DNA of 64,000 nucleotides from Halichondria panicea (GCF_963675165.1 NC_087387.1:2283501-2347500), one strand, 5' to 3'. Shown: positions 46,301 through 58,877, counted from the stretch's first letter. Made by a program: numbers and translations. The notes: generated by a model from the letters alone, not told the origin.

Positions 46301-49300
46301 TGGAGGGGAGACGACTCCAGTATCGCTGTGATCTGCAATGTGTATGGATGATGTACATGTAGTGTGGGTTAGGGTTAGCAATAGAGCTGCCTGAATACAC
46401 ATAGAGCTACTGAAGACGTGTTTTCTGTCTCGATATTGTACGTATGCTCCCACATGTTTAAGTTAGTGTAACCTCACAAATGTAACTAACAAAACACATA
46501 CCTGGAAAAGGTAAGTTTATTGTTACAGTAGCATATACATTGTAGAGGTGCTCACCGGTCCTAAGCTGGATTGGTGGGAGAGGAAGAGGCGGAGCAACTC
46601 TGAGACTGTCAGCGGAGTCACCTCCACATTGTCCAGCTGGTGACCACTCAGCGTCACGGCTCGGGTGCCTGAGGGTGGGTGGCATGTAAGTGTACATTTA
46701 CATTGAATCTTTTATTAGTTAGTGGACCTATTCATAATTATAATTATTAAGAAGCAAAGAAACGATGATAGTGTACCTGGGTCGTAGAGTGCAGCTTTGA
46801 GGAGCTGTACCGTCAATTCGAGGAGCACCCTCCCCTGATCGTGGTTGTAGAGGGCCAGGTAGACGTGAGAGAGTGAGGGGGCACTCTCTAACTCCAGGAG
46901 CTCTGTCGGTGTGTGTGGGAGGGGGGGGGGGCAAGGTAATAAAACAAACCAGGTTATAGTGCACATGTGGGAGGGCCGGGTCACACTTGCTGAAAAACAC
47001 AAGACAATGATGATACTAACACAACTGAGTATTTAATTAAGAACCTTTATCAATGCTCTAGCTACATTGCTTACATGTGAATGTACAATATTGAAATGAT
47101 ACAGTCATCAGACCCATGGTATCAGTATTCTACAATATCGTATAAATGACAAAGGTTCACCACAAATTGAACTTGGCTGACTATATTTGTTCATTACAAT
47201 GCTTGAGGTAATCAAGCATAATACATGTAAATTGTGTAAGTACATAAAAGGCAGAAATCCTAACCTCAGCATAGCATTGTTTTGTTAATTACTATCGACA
47301 ATTAATGAACTATTGGCTAGTATGTACATGTACAGTGCGTATGCATATCTTTGACTTAAATGTACACGTAATAGGTTCAACTAAGTCCAGTACAAGGATA
47401 TACACTGAAGGTTGCTCGGTATAAATGCAATTCAAAACAATCTTGACGATACGAACACCCACATGCATGAAGAACTGTTGTCGGATACAGCCATACACAT
47501 ACAGGTATGTAAAACGCAGTTTTCTTGGATTAGGTATCTGGCAAGGTTTATTTCAGTGCAGGTTAGCTAGTTAATTTCCACTGGCTTGAAATGTTCTGCC
47601 ACACGCTTTCTACATGTACTTGCACATTGTCGATCACCCGCTTAATATTTGGAACCCAAATTGTCACCCACGTGTGCAAAGAAACTCTGATTGGCTATTT
47701 ATATTTCTGGCTACTTGACATGTACATATTCAGAGGACCACTAGCTGTTACAGTAATAGGTTCATTTAGCCCACGCAAAGAACGAGTCTGTTGTTGGCTA
47801 CAGTCACAGTCAGCACCATGGCGACAGGATCATTATTAGCTCCACCCTAACACTCACCAGTGAACGACTGTCCAAATTCAAGCACCATGAGGAGATCGGC
47901 AAATGCTTTGGAGGGCAGCTGCACCCAGCCGAGGGACGGGAGAGAGGGGAGGGAAGATGTCTGACGCACCTCCAGGTCCTCCACCGGTCGCTTTAACTGA
48001 GCCATCTTCTCCATCTCGAGCTGCTGTTGAAACGCTCTGTGCGTGTGTGTGTGTGTTGGAGGGGTTGAAACAAAAAAAATATATTGTGAGAAACTGCCTT
48101 ATCTGACCAGAGAATTGGGTAACCAACCACCTCTCCTATTTTCATTATAAATATTGCATGGTGTGTGGGGGGGGTGAGTGTGTGTGTGGGGGGGGGTGAG
48201 TGTGTGTAGGGGGGTGAGTGTGTGTAGGGGTAGGTGGTGATCACGTGTTAATGTGTGCATATACAATGTATACACTTCATAGAGGATCGACCCTAACTAA
48301 CTTTACAACAGCCTTTAGCTGTGATATGTAGCCATGCACATGCACACTGCCTAATGCTGCCTACAGTATGTTCTAAAAGCAACCACAACAGTGCTATGTA
48401 GGGTTAGCAGATGTTAGGTACAAAAACATAAACTACAGGTCATGTGACCCACAGTGTAACACCATCTGCACATCATATGACCAGACCTTCTGTGTCTCTC
48501 CATCTCCTGTTGTTTGAGGTGGTCCAGCAGTCGCACTGTTCTCTCTCTCGCCTTACGCTGGTTGTCCACCTCCCTCTGTCGGTAAGCAGACTGTCGCTGC
48601 ATCTCACGATCCTGTGTGTGTGGAGGGAGGAGGGTGTGAGAGTGGGTGTGGTCTAGTATAGGGTGTACATACAGAGTGTGTGGAGATACAGTACAAGATG
48701 CATTTAGTAGCTGTTTGGTCGTGCTACAATAATTATGGTGTGCCAAAATCAGCGATTAGTTTCGGGCCCACGTAAAATTGATTGCCAAAGTCCTAGTAGA
48801 GTGAGTGAAACCTGTCTCTTCTGGTCACCCTATGGGCAGGTGGCAGGTCAACTGCTGTTTAATATACATCGAAAGCCCCAAAGTCTTAACATGTGTTTCA
48901 ACCTGTGTTAGTAGACCATCTCTTCATTACAACCACTAGCTGTCTGTCTGTCCTAAGGGTAACCACTAGAGGTACATGTACAACAGGTTTCAATGTACAT
49001 GCACGTTGAAATTCTATAGCCTATCAAGACTGCAGAGTGGTGACTATATCAAAGCACATTTAGACCACACACGCAATTTAGATACAGGCGGGTACATGTA
49101 GAAGCTACTACTACTACCACACTAGATACACTGTACATCTACACGTACATGTACATGTCAGTGCAGCACACAACACGCACAAACTAATCATGTACACATG
49201 TACGTGTAGAGCAACAACAAAAATACCATACATAAGTACTTCATTACATTACGTATACATGTGCACGTAGTAGACTTAATTATATGTAATCACATACATG

Positions 49301-52300
49301 TACATGTACCTACATGCATAAGTATGTATGTGTGTGTTAGGTGTGTATAGTCACCCACCTCCAATTCTCTCTGTTTGCTCAGCTTCTCCTGCTTTCCCAT
49401 GGTTTCTTTCATCACGTCCTTCTCTCTGTTCTTAGCATCCTTCCAATATTGCTTCTCTCTGTCTCTTCGTTGTCGCTGAGCTACCCTCCTCTGACTCACT
49501 GCCAGAGATCGCTGAAAATTTCTAGCCTCTTTCTTTCTGGCCTTGTCCGCACGAGCTTTCAGTAGCAGCTGCCTACGCTTCTCCTCCTGGACCTACGAGT
49601 AGGTGAGTGTGGGTGGACAAGGGATGGATGAGTGCAGAAGTAGAGACTTGGCTTGATACAATAAAGGGCGTAAGAACTCAGTCATCTTTGTACAATACTT
49701 CTAAACAAGTTCTCTGTAACGGACTGTAACTTCAGAATACAAATAGTATACAGTTTATTTTACTGACAGTATCCACAAATACACGGATTAGTGTACGCGC
49801 ATGCGCATACAAGGTATACCAGGCCGCCTTTTTCTTCGCGGCTGGAATCGAGGCTACAGCTATATGTGTACAAAATGGATATGGCTAAGGAAGGAATCCG
49901 AAATACATGTAACCGAACGTAAAGCTTTATAGAACAGGATACATAATTATCTAAAGGTTTATGTGTACGTACAGTGAGCCCTCACCTTAGCAGTTTGGTT
50001 TGTTGAGTCCTCCCCCTCTCTCACTGACATTATCACACTCATCCCAGCACCCCCGTCTGCCAAAGAAGGTGGGGCAGCTACACCGGCCATCGTCACAGTA
50101 ACATCGTCCCTAGGGGCCAAAGGTGGCAACATCGAATGCGAGGTGTTAGGCAATAATGTCTTTGGTTTTCGACCACGTCTCTTCTTCTTCACTTCACCCT
50201 CGACCGGTTGTAGCTTTGCGCTACTGCCCTTCGGCCGTCCTCTGGGACGTTTTTGAGGCATGTCGCTAACAGATAAACGTGCTAAAGATTTCCTCTTTCG
50301 TCCACGTCCCTTTCCAGAGCCGCGGCCCACCCCTTGCAAACTCGTGGAGATGGAATTCGGAGTGTGCATGTGGAACTCGTAACTTGTTTGTGGTTGAGGG
50401 TTGGAGAATACCTGAGTTGAAATCGCTGAAGAACTTAATACGGCTAGACCATCTTCGCGGCTAGTTTGTTGAGTATTAGGGTCGATTTGAGAAGTATTCT
50501 CTCCCAAAATGATGGAAGGTTGTGTGACAAGTGGAGTTGGTTCGTTGGTCTGCTGTTGAGGAGGTGTGGCCCCATTTTCTCCGCCATGTGCTAGTATCGC
50601 ACCCCCAGTCCTCTCTTCTCTGGAAATAGGGTCTGCACTCGTTTTTTCAAGGTCAGTTTCTTTGAGGGCTTTTTGTATCAGGGCTACTGCAGTGGCTTGA
50701 GAAACGGCACCAATGCCTTTTGCACTTCCATCCAATATCTGCCCTTGGGCATTTGGATCGACTGTTGGTGCATGTACACTTCCATCTAATGGGCCGTGTG
50801 CACTCGCAACAAATAATGGACCTCTAACTTCAGAAACTTGTTGGTTGCTGGACACCGGAGCCCTAGCACTGTACATAGCCAGCTGTGACTGCTCTCCTCG
50901 GACCGCTGACTCGGCCGTTTTTCTCTGTCGTCCGCCTCTGCCACGTCCACCTCTCCCTCTACCACGCCCACGTCCAGAGGGTGGTGATGTAGTAGTTGGA
51001 GAAGTTCCATCAGTGTTGGTAGGGTTTTCAACCTTTGCTGCCTTTCCTCGACCACGCCCACGTCTACCACGGGTAGAGCCTTCTCCCTATGGAAGCAGTA
51101 TAGAGCACTATAGTTACATGACTCACTGTACATACATGTACTGCTAGCTACACGTACTTGTATAGTCACACGGTTCGGTAAATGATCACATTGGCCACAT
51201 TATAAATAAATTTACAAAGTTACATGTACAGTAACTAACAGTAGCTACAAATGCACCAAAGATACGTAAGACAAACGAAACTGCATTTCTCAAGAGCACT
51301 TAAAAGATACCACATAGCTAAAAATTAAAACACCCAGTTTTGCAGAACCTGCGTGTACATGTACATTGTGTATACACACACATGTAGTTGTGGTCAGCTA
51401 CTGTTTCACACACTGGCTTTTGAAACAAAAGACGACCACAAATTTACACACATGTACTACATGCACGTATTACTACATTAATTACTAAGCAACTCATCGA
51501 ACAATCCCAAATTACAGATAATGGGCTAGCTAGTGAAAAGAAATTATTAACAGCTTTTTGTTAGGGACCCAAAATAGTAGAGGCCGGCACCAAAGAACTC
51601 ACGATGATTCCGTCGAGCACCTCTCCCAAGTTGACCTTCTTACTGAATGTGAAGTGGTTCACTGTGAGCTCCGTGGAGGGGAGGGTGTTCAAGTGACCCT
51701 GGATCTCCGGGAATGTTCGCAGCCTGCGACCCTCTGGGGCTATGTAGCAGATGTCCACTCGAATCTGGTCCGTGCCCACGCGCTTACGAATCAAACGACG
51801 CCAGCTGTGTGGATTAATTGAGGTGTGCATTGTTAATGGATATTTTGAGTACACGCGGGCTCACAAAGAGATTTTGAGCGTGGACTCACAAATGGTAGAA
51901 AGTTATCAGCAGAGGTAATTAAGATAGCTACATGTACATACGTAGGGTATAGACAACATGTTGTCAACTTTACGACAGAGCTGCTCAAGTGTGTCGCTGT
52001 GCAGGGTATTAACAAGAGTATAACTATGATAGAGAAGAGAGTATCGAACGTAGGCATACTGTACATCAGATTACATCACCCACGCTTGGATTGGTCAGTG
52101 TGCAAATTCCAAGCTTGTGACAGATACAGAAAGTCACGTTACTCTCCGCATACATCTGATACACAGTATATGCCTACGTTCGATACTCTCTCTCTATCAT
52201 ATACTCTTGGTATTAGCTATCACATTGATGTACTTACCCTTGAGAGAGAGGCATCTGGAGTTTCTGCAAGTCCAGAGTTTTGGCAGTGCCACGCCCCCTT

Positions 52301-55300
52301 TTTATCACCACGGCAGGAGGCTTTGAAACAGGGCTGGCTATCAGCGGAGGAACTGCTGGTATGGGGACACTTTCTTCCGCCAACCTTGGTTTTTGCTCTT
52401 CTTTTACTGCCTCTTCTTTTGTATTAGTAGAAAGCATAGATTTACGCAACTCAGGATCAGGCAAGAAGACATCATCGTCATCGCTACTCTCGTAACCACG
52501 GTTACGCTGGTGTCGTATCAATGGAGATATGTACTTGTCATTCTTGCTTTGGTTGCTTTCTTTGTTTACTTCGTATTTTGGTTGCTCCGTTGGGAGGGAT
52601 GAAACTTGACTGTGATCTTCACTTTTGAATACTGATTCCGCTAGCTGAAACGGAGTACTTTTTCCCTCACATATATTATTATCATTTCCAGTACTGCTCC
52701 TACTGCTACCCTTACTAGCCAAACGGCATGCTTCAGCTTCTTCGTGAGCCTCATGTGACTGGTCTTTCGTATCATGTGATTGGTCATTTGACTGTTGAAG
52801 GGTTTCGTCTTTGTCGAGGGTCATCTCTATGGGAACAAGTTCGGGTGGACTAAACGGTTTCTCATCTTCCTCTGTCTGAGAGTCAAATGGAAGGAGGGGC
52901 TCACTGGTGGACTGACGAGGCTGGTAGCCTGGGTAACCTGGAGGGGGGGGGGGGAGATCTATATCAAATCTGCATTAATTTTAAACAGAAGAGGTGCTTA
53001 AATATCAATCAAGTGTGGGCTGTTGCTGAACAGTAGAACTATTGTACGTATTACATTGAGAAGTGCATCATGTAGAGTTATTCTTGGTGGACACTGTAAC
53101 CACAGCAATGTCTCTACATGATAATAATTTATCCCATAAAACAACAAATGTGGTAGATGGTTATCGCAGGAAGTTTAATTTAAAGGCCAGTGAAAGTGAA
53201 AATTGATCAGTTTCAGAGTATCGTTAACATAAATAGGTATTGGAACAATACTTTGGTAAACTTGAACAATTAAAAAGCCAACTTAAGTAAATACTCACAT
53301 ACATGAACTACCTAAAAAACGCACATGTGCATTAGGAAGGTGGTAATCACTCAAACCACAAAAATTTATCATCTAATACAATCACTAATCAGCTCTGTAT
53401 AAAATGGACACATGTGTGATGTGTGTACACACGGTGGTATCCCTCCCTGAATAGAAGTGGTTTCGAATGAGACTGGCACCCCAGACCTCAGCTAGGGCTT
53501 GCAGGAACATGAATAATCAATTATAATCTTCGAGGTGAACGGTGAGTGTGGATACACGTACATGCATAGCTCATCTGCTGGACAGAGTTTTCATGAAAGA
53601 AAACCATTTGCATATGCATATGCAAGGGTTTGTGACCAATGTTCCAGGAGCACGATACGGAGTAAACGTACTGAGGTGTTATTCCTTTATGTACTCTCAA
53701 CTACATGTAGGAGTTTTCTTAGTACAACCTGTAGTGTCACCACTTACAGTAATACTGTATCAAGTTATGTAGAATGCTATAAGCGTAAGAGTAGTCAACT
53801 CGGGCTTGTATCCTTTACAAGAGGTTGTACCATTACAGTTAGAACTCAGCTAGGGGTTTTCCCACACAAGAGGTTGTACCATTATAGTCGGACCTTAGTG
53901 TTTCCCACTACAAGAGGTTGTAACCATTACAGTAGGATCTCAGCTAGGGGTTTTCCCACTACAAGAGGTTGTACCATTACAGTCGGATCTCAGCTGGGGT
54001 TTTCCCACTACAAGAGGTTGTAACCATACAGTCGGATTTCAGCTAGGGGTTTTCCCACTACAAGAGGTTGTATCATTACAGTCGGATCTCAGCTGGGGTT
54101 TTCCCACTACAAGAGGTTGAGCCACAACAGAAAACCTCAGCTAGGACGTTTATACCACTAACTCACCAGCAGATTGTGAAACTGCATGTACAGTGTACAT
54201 GTACAAGCCAGCAACTCATTACCATAGAAATCTATGTACCGTATTACTAAATGTTTTGCGAGCATCAAACATAAGCAAATTTTGCGAATTTTGATCAATT
54301 CGCAAAAACCAATAGAGGCACTTCATGATCCTTGCCAGAACGCAAAAGTTAGATCACAACGGTCAACTTTTTTGCTAATTTGGCCTATTCGCAAAGGTTT
54401 TTCATGCGCAAATATTAGTAATACGGTAACTAACGCCACACTCACCTTGTTGTTGCTGTGGCTCGGATGTGAACTCTCCATCAACAGGCAGATTTGATGG
54501 TCGATCACGGAGCAAAAAATCCATGGAGAAAGGGTTCGATTGAGCATGCCCAGTAGATACGGGATATCCCAGACCATCTCTCGATTCGTGCATCAGTGTG
54601 GTGCCAGACTGGGTTTCCAAGGCTCTCAATTCAGGGGGTCGCTGTTCTAACCTCCTCGCAGATAGTTCTGGGGGGCACTGGTCAATCGATGCTCTCCGAG
54701 GAAGTGCTTCTATCTGACCCCCAGTTATAATGTTATGGAGTGGTTGAAATGGACTAGAACTTGTGGGAGGCTTATCGATATTCGACAATCGTGGTGGGAA
54801 ATGGTGGGGAGAGGCCGCCTGGAAAGTGGTAGGATGTCCTTGTGGCTGTGAGTGAAACGCGGGAGTGTGGGCGTTGGCCGAAGAAAGCGGGTGAAGCTGT
54901 TGATGGAAAACAGGCATTTGTGAGGGTGTGCTTGCTTGGAAGGACCCTATATGAGCAGATTGTTGGGAACCTGGAGACACTTGATAGAGAGCCTGCCCCG
55001 ACGGATGTGTGAAGATACCCGTCTGGTACGAGTCTTCTTGGGGAGCGTACGAATTCTGCAACGGACTCTCTTGTATATGGTGGCGAGGTGTACTTTGTGC
55101 TATAGTTCCAGGGGAGCGCATAACGGCCTCGTGTTGCTGTTGTATGTACGTGATGTTCTCTTCGGGAACCGCATGGCTTCGTACTTGTCCCACTCCCCAA
55201 TTGGTGGCCATTGGTAAAGTCTGGGGGGTACCCAATTGTAACCCCCCTGAGTATCCGACATTGGGATTTGCCAGGGATGAATAGTAGCTTTGTTGAGTCG

Positions 55301-55433
55301 AAGGGAACACAGTTTGAGGGGTGGCCAATCTCGACGTGGGGAAAGGGGGGTGGGCTGTGGGGACGTGCTGCATGTGAGGATAGGCCGCCGGCTGGAACGA
55401 GGGAGCAGAGCTTGTTGGCGTCCACGGCCACAT
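37356..55433 (-). CDS. BAZ2: BAZ2-like chromatin protein (MBD/TAM, AT-hooks, DDT, WHIM, PHD x2, bromodomain)
   Basis: BAZ2 proteins are the large, non-catalytic partners of ISWI remodellers (BAZ2A = TIP5 in NoRC). Exons from 5' to 3': 55433-54446, 52937-52238, 51804-51603, 51086-49986, 49592-49359, 48611-48487, 48036-47858, 46902-46777, 46668-46556, 46332-46148, 46035-45828, 45609-44263, 43790-43023, 42730-42562, 42290-42065, 41957-41923, 41367-40793, 40601-40459, 40361-40133, 39975-39886, 39609-39440, 39320-39278, 39145-38916, 38482-38398 and 37424-37356. Total 8,340 nt, about 2,779 aa, phase kept throughout. Order: Pro/Gln-rich N-terminus, MBD (about 562-629: ICYIAPEGRRLRTFPEI), RG-rich and AT-hook region (RPRGRPKG, KKRRGRKPK), charged helix, DDT (about 1130-1290), WHIM2 (PLGQDRYARQYWALP), Gln/Gly-rich region, PHD1 (CHGGENESLLLLCDRCDKG), PHD2 and bromodomain (NEDDSEIGLAGHNMSEFFEE). 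Human BAZ2A/B are 1,900-2,200 aa. The ATG follows an AACAG acceptor, so the 5' UTR is split. Confidence 0.92.
37600..37930. repeat. Composite MITE-like repeat, GTATAGCGCGAAATT family
   Basis: Starts TACTGTATAGCGCGAAAT. The phrase 'AAAGC(C)ATTTCGTTGCACAATGTTCG' appears twice (about 37657 and 37808), each time followed by TGGAATGACTGCTTACC or CGGAATGACTGCTTACC, so one element is partly duplicated in tandem. It lies in the last BAZ2 intron. Confidence 0.7.
41516..41554. repeat. Perfect 17-bp hairpin
   Basis: AGCTTTATGTTATGTAG and its exact reverse complement, separated by GGTTG, in a BAZ2 intron. Confidence 0.85.
44322..44545 (-). repeat. Coding minisatellite inside the largest BAZ2 exon
   Basis: A 63-bp (21-aa) unit is repeated: RCEELAPREPLAPQCIEATPQ, RCEELEPRESLAPQCIEATPQ, then a degenerate RCEEAVPSDHLA. 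Weaker relatives lie upstream (QCVDEVTPQ, QCIEAVPKRGEE). The reading frame is kept. Confidence 0.85.
53814..54120. repeat. Intronic minisatellite, about 50-bp unit
   Basis: Six to seven copies of a unit containing ACAAGAGGTTGTACCATTAC and TCAGCTAGGGGTTTTCCCAC, some shortened. It lies in the first coding intron of BAZ2 and has no coding role. Confidence 0.9.
54237..54428. repeat. Inverted-repeat element, ACCGTATTACTA family
   Basis: TACCGTATTACTAAATGTTT at the left and ATATTAGTAATACGGTA at the right. The arms also pair through TTTTGCG / CGCAAA motifs. The right end lies 17 bp from the 3' boundary (position 54446) of the first coding BAZ2 exon. Related to 3407-3627. Confidence 0.8.
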
Positions 55434-56624
55434 CCTGTTAGAGAGTTTAAAAATGGTTATTTACATGATTGTACAGTACGAAGGATACATGTAGAAGGGG
55501 TTGAAATCTTGGTTACTAGATTCGGTAATACTTAACATACGAGGCGAAAAGCCAGCTACACTGCTATAAAAATGGCAGATCTCTCGGTAAGTACATGTAC
55601 CCAATATGCTAGCAACACAACACAACATAAAGTATAGCCAATGTCGGTATACGTATAAAGAGTTACGTTGGGAAGAGGTGAAAGGTGAGAAGAACGACTT
55701 CAACAAACCTGGCAGAATCCAACTCTAAACTTCACTAGCACAATCCACACTCGGAACGGGAGTACGTCAAGTCCAGAACAGGCTGTGGAAAATATAGATA
55801 ATCATAGCATCAGCTGATGAGCTAGGAGGCAGCCCCAGGCCTTCTGCAAGGCTGCAAGGGGAATGGTTGCTTTGGAGACCTACAATTTTCTGATAGAGGC
55901 TTGAACTGGGGCAAAAAAGCAGTTTCAACAATAGGATAGCTTTTGCTAGCTCGTAGGGCTCAAAATCGGTAGAATAAGAATAAATAGCGTTTGTGGTATG
56001 TAAATACTCACCTAAATAGAACAAAAAAGTAAGTTCTAGAGCCGATTAGCCAGTATAAGTGAGATCCAGTGTTGATAAAAATAGTCCACCATTTTTAGAA
56101 AGACAGCTTTACTTATAATGTAGGCAGGAAGAAATAGGCAAGTACTATGTGGTATTTATCTGACGTCACGTCCAATTATGACCTTGAAATCGTTCTAATA
56201 ATAATGAGTAAATACACAACCATTCAGAATCTAGTGCATCTAATCATTGTCGTTTTTCCACCACATCATAACTTTTTGGGATACCCTACAAACAAATATA
56301 GTTAGTAGGATGCCTAGGCTGTATGTGCAAGTGAGTAGCGTTGAGAGAGGAGCTGAAGAGGGTGACAAATGAAGCACTTTTCTAGCCGTTTGATTGTGGC
56401 TAGTCTGCGGTTACGAGCTACGCCCCCTCATCCAAAGGTTATGAATATCATTATTACACCTGAACTTGTATTTACCATAAATATTCCAGTGCAACAATAG
56501 TATAAAGGTTATGAATATCATTATTATGACGTGTCAAGATTAATTTTCTGTTTTACTGCGTGCATGCGCGTGTGTAAGTACAATAATTATTGTGTCCAGA
56601 CAAAAAGTCAATGCAATGAGTACC
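55434..56624. other. Upstream region of BAZ2 and 3' flank of YIPF6
   Basis: Should contain the BAZ2 promoter and untranslated exon(s). The ATG at 55433 sits right after a CTAACAG acceptor, so a donor must lie upstream. I cannot place it with confidence. The phrase AAAGGTTATGAATATCATTATTA occurs twice (about 56434 and 56505). No other gene seen. Confidence 0.5.
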
Positions 56625-58706
56625 CTAAATGAGTGGTTTGTTTTGAGCTAATATCAGAAAACCAATGCAAAAATAGAACAGTAAGATCGGGTAGATAGCA
56701 AGAGCCTTTCGATCTGAAGGTAGGTAGTCAGCCAAAAACCCAAGAGAAGCTGCAAGTAAAAACAGCATGATTATAGTGCAATACCGCTCACTACTGTATC
56801 AGGTGTATAGGGCAAAGTACGAACCAACAATATTTTACAATGTGTTTTTTAAGTCTACAAATTGTGGAAAAAAGTGTGTTAAGAAGTGGTTCCATAATTA
56901 TACGGATGGTCCTTTATATAGAAAGTCCCTCTGCACATAATTATGTAAGAGATTCACTCACCCCATGAGGACCAGAACACTGCGGCGACAATAATGGCCA
57001 GTCGCACGAAGAAGATGAGGCTACCCTGAGTGGAGTAGATGAGTAAGAGGCGAGACAGGATCAAGGCCGTCGCCAGGGGGAGGAGGCAATAGCCGATGGT
57101 GCATACACTCTGAAAGAAGGATCTGCAGAAGTTAACAAACATCTTTGAGCAACCACCCGTCAGCAAGTTAAAATTGTTGACAGTGAACAGACTATGTGCT
57201 AGCCTACAATTGGCCAGACTCGGCTAGACTTAACTCGAACAACAATGGGCTGTGGACAGAGAATAGTAGTAGCCTTTAGCCTCGACGTACGTAATATACT
57301 GTATTAAAAAAGGTATTCTTGCACTAGCTGACACATAATTATGTGTAAATTATTCTTTAGACAAGTCACAGTATCCACGCGATTGCATTGCTGTGTGCAT
57401 GCATGCTTTACAAATTAAGGCTCCTACATTCTGTTAATTATCCAAAAGAAACATACGGAAGATTCCCTACATCGTATCTTTAACGAAATGTACATGTACA
57501 TGTATATAGTACAAATTAAAGACAACACCGTCACTAGTTCTCACACTTTCCCCCTGAGCAGCTGAGTGTTGACAGTCACTACGGCAGCCCCACCCCACAC
57601 CAGCAGGAAGACGTTGAGGAAGTGGATGGTGTGCTGACCACTTGCTGGATCATTGGCTCGTCCGTGGAGCAACCTGTGGCCATGGGTAGTTGAACGGAAC
57701 AATTCACGTATGATACTCCCTACATGTATACACTCTGAATAAAGGAAGCGGTATTACTGTATAGCGGGGGTCTAATTTTTCGTGGATTGGGCATTTTTGT
57801 GAATTTTGCGTATAATATTTTTGAGGATAGCAAGTTTTTTAGCGGAATTGAACAGACCTTTTCGCGGCTTGGCAAAAATATTAGCCCTCCACTATTAATA
57901 CTTTATCTCTCTACAAAAGACAGCTAGTGCTCTCGTCCTCAAAATATAGAATAAAATACCTCCAAATGAAGGAACTACACGTAATAACCCTTTTAGAACT
58001 TCAAAAATTATACTGTTGCCTGTTATTTTGTCCTCTATTTAGAGGTTTCTCCAATATTACCGTAAACACTACACATTGTGCTAAACCACATATGTAGACG
58101 CGTGGAACCTTAGTTACTGGTAATACTATCATCTACACTCACATGGCTAGTGTAATGCAGAGCAGTAGAGGTCCCCACAAGTCCCCTGAAACACGTAATG
58201 AGTTATACATGTATGTAAAATCGGAATACAGTATGCACATAATTATAAGTTAAGTCCCTAAAATCTTGCTACGTACAATCTCAATGTGTTACATGTACGT
58301 AGGCCCGCATAATGCTAATGTCATACATGTAGCTTACAGTCATGTAGTAGCTTCTTGTTGGAGCGCACAGGTACAAGAACATGAGTGCACTTGATCAATA
58401 TGGCCTTCATATCTCGCTTCTGTAAAACAAGTTTTAAACATAAGCCACTAAGAGCATAATTTTGTTACACTGACACACATTATTATGCTGAATTGGCTGT
58501 TGTGACTTTATACAGCTAGCAGTAAGTACACCAACTACTCCCAAACCAAGTAAACACACACCTACCAAAGTAGTGAACACAGATTCATCTAGAGTTCCCT
58601 CATCTTCTCCCTCTGAATTAGATGGAATGTAAATATCCCCTGTCATCTCATCACCTTCCCCTAGTCCACCACCACCCAGCAACTCGCCCAACTCTTCGTC
58701 AGACAT
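56625..58706 (-). CDS. YIPF6: Yip1-domain family member 6
   Basis: Yip1-domain proteins are five-helix Golgi/ER membrane proteins that work with Rab GTPases in vesicle traffic. Exons: 58706-58566, 58419-58338, 58185-58143, 57673-57545, 57122-56962 and 56749-56625, totalling 681 nt and 226 aa (human YIPF6 about 236). The N-terminus is acidic and cytosolic (SNSEGEDEGTLDESVFTTL). Then come KRDMKAILIKCTHVLVPV and WDLWGPLLLC, the family's entry to the first helix. Hydrophobic segments follow around FLNVFLLVWGGAAVVTV, SVCTIGYCLLPLATALILS, FVRLAIIVAAVFWSSW and IYPILLFYFCIGFLILA. The order and spacing match YIPF6 rather than YIPF1-5. The junction at 57545 needs the GTGAGA donor to read GKVSFFQSVC, as in the family. 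The gene is divergent from RHEB, 171 bp between start codons. Confidence 0.92.
57750..57905. repeat. MITE-like remnant, TACTGTATAGCGGG end
   Basis: TATTACTGTATAGCGGGGGT begins a stretch with TTTTTCGTGGATTGGGC and TTTTCGCGGCTTGGC, phrases like those in the 37600 family. The right end is not clear. It lies in a YIPF6 intron. Confidence 0.5.
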
Positions 58707-58877
58707 TCGCTATTAAACTTCTTGTGATAGCTTTGATCTTGATGTAATAATTATGGCAAAGATCGACGTAGGCCTAAATCGCATGCTAAGGTAATTATAG
58801 TTAACGATCCTTACCATTCATTAAATTTTGATGAATACACCTAAGACAAAGAACGAGTAGAAGAGAAGTGTGTAGTC
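58707..58877. promoter_or_regulatory. Putative bidirectional promoter of YIPF6 and RHEB
   Basis: Only 171 bp separate the two divergent start codons, so both transcripts must start inside it unless either has an upstream untranslated exon. No TATA box or other named element stands out, and it is AT-rich. Promoter function is inferred from layout. Confidence 0.6.

Noticed and set aside
53814..54120. CRISPR-like array
   Set aside because: Repeats are contiguous with no unique spacers, and the DNA is eukaryotic.
54772..55431. 219-codon alternative frame in the first BAZ2 coding exon
   Set aside because: Pro/Ser-rich shadow frame; the other frame joins in phase to the next BAZ2 exon.
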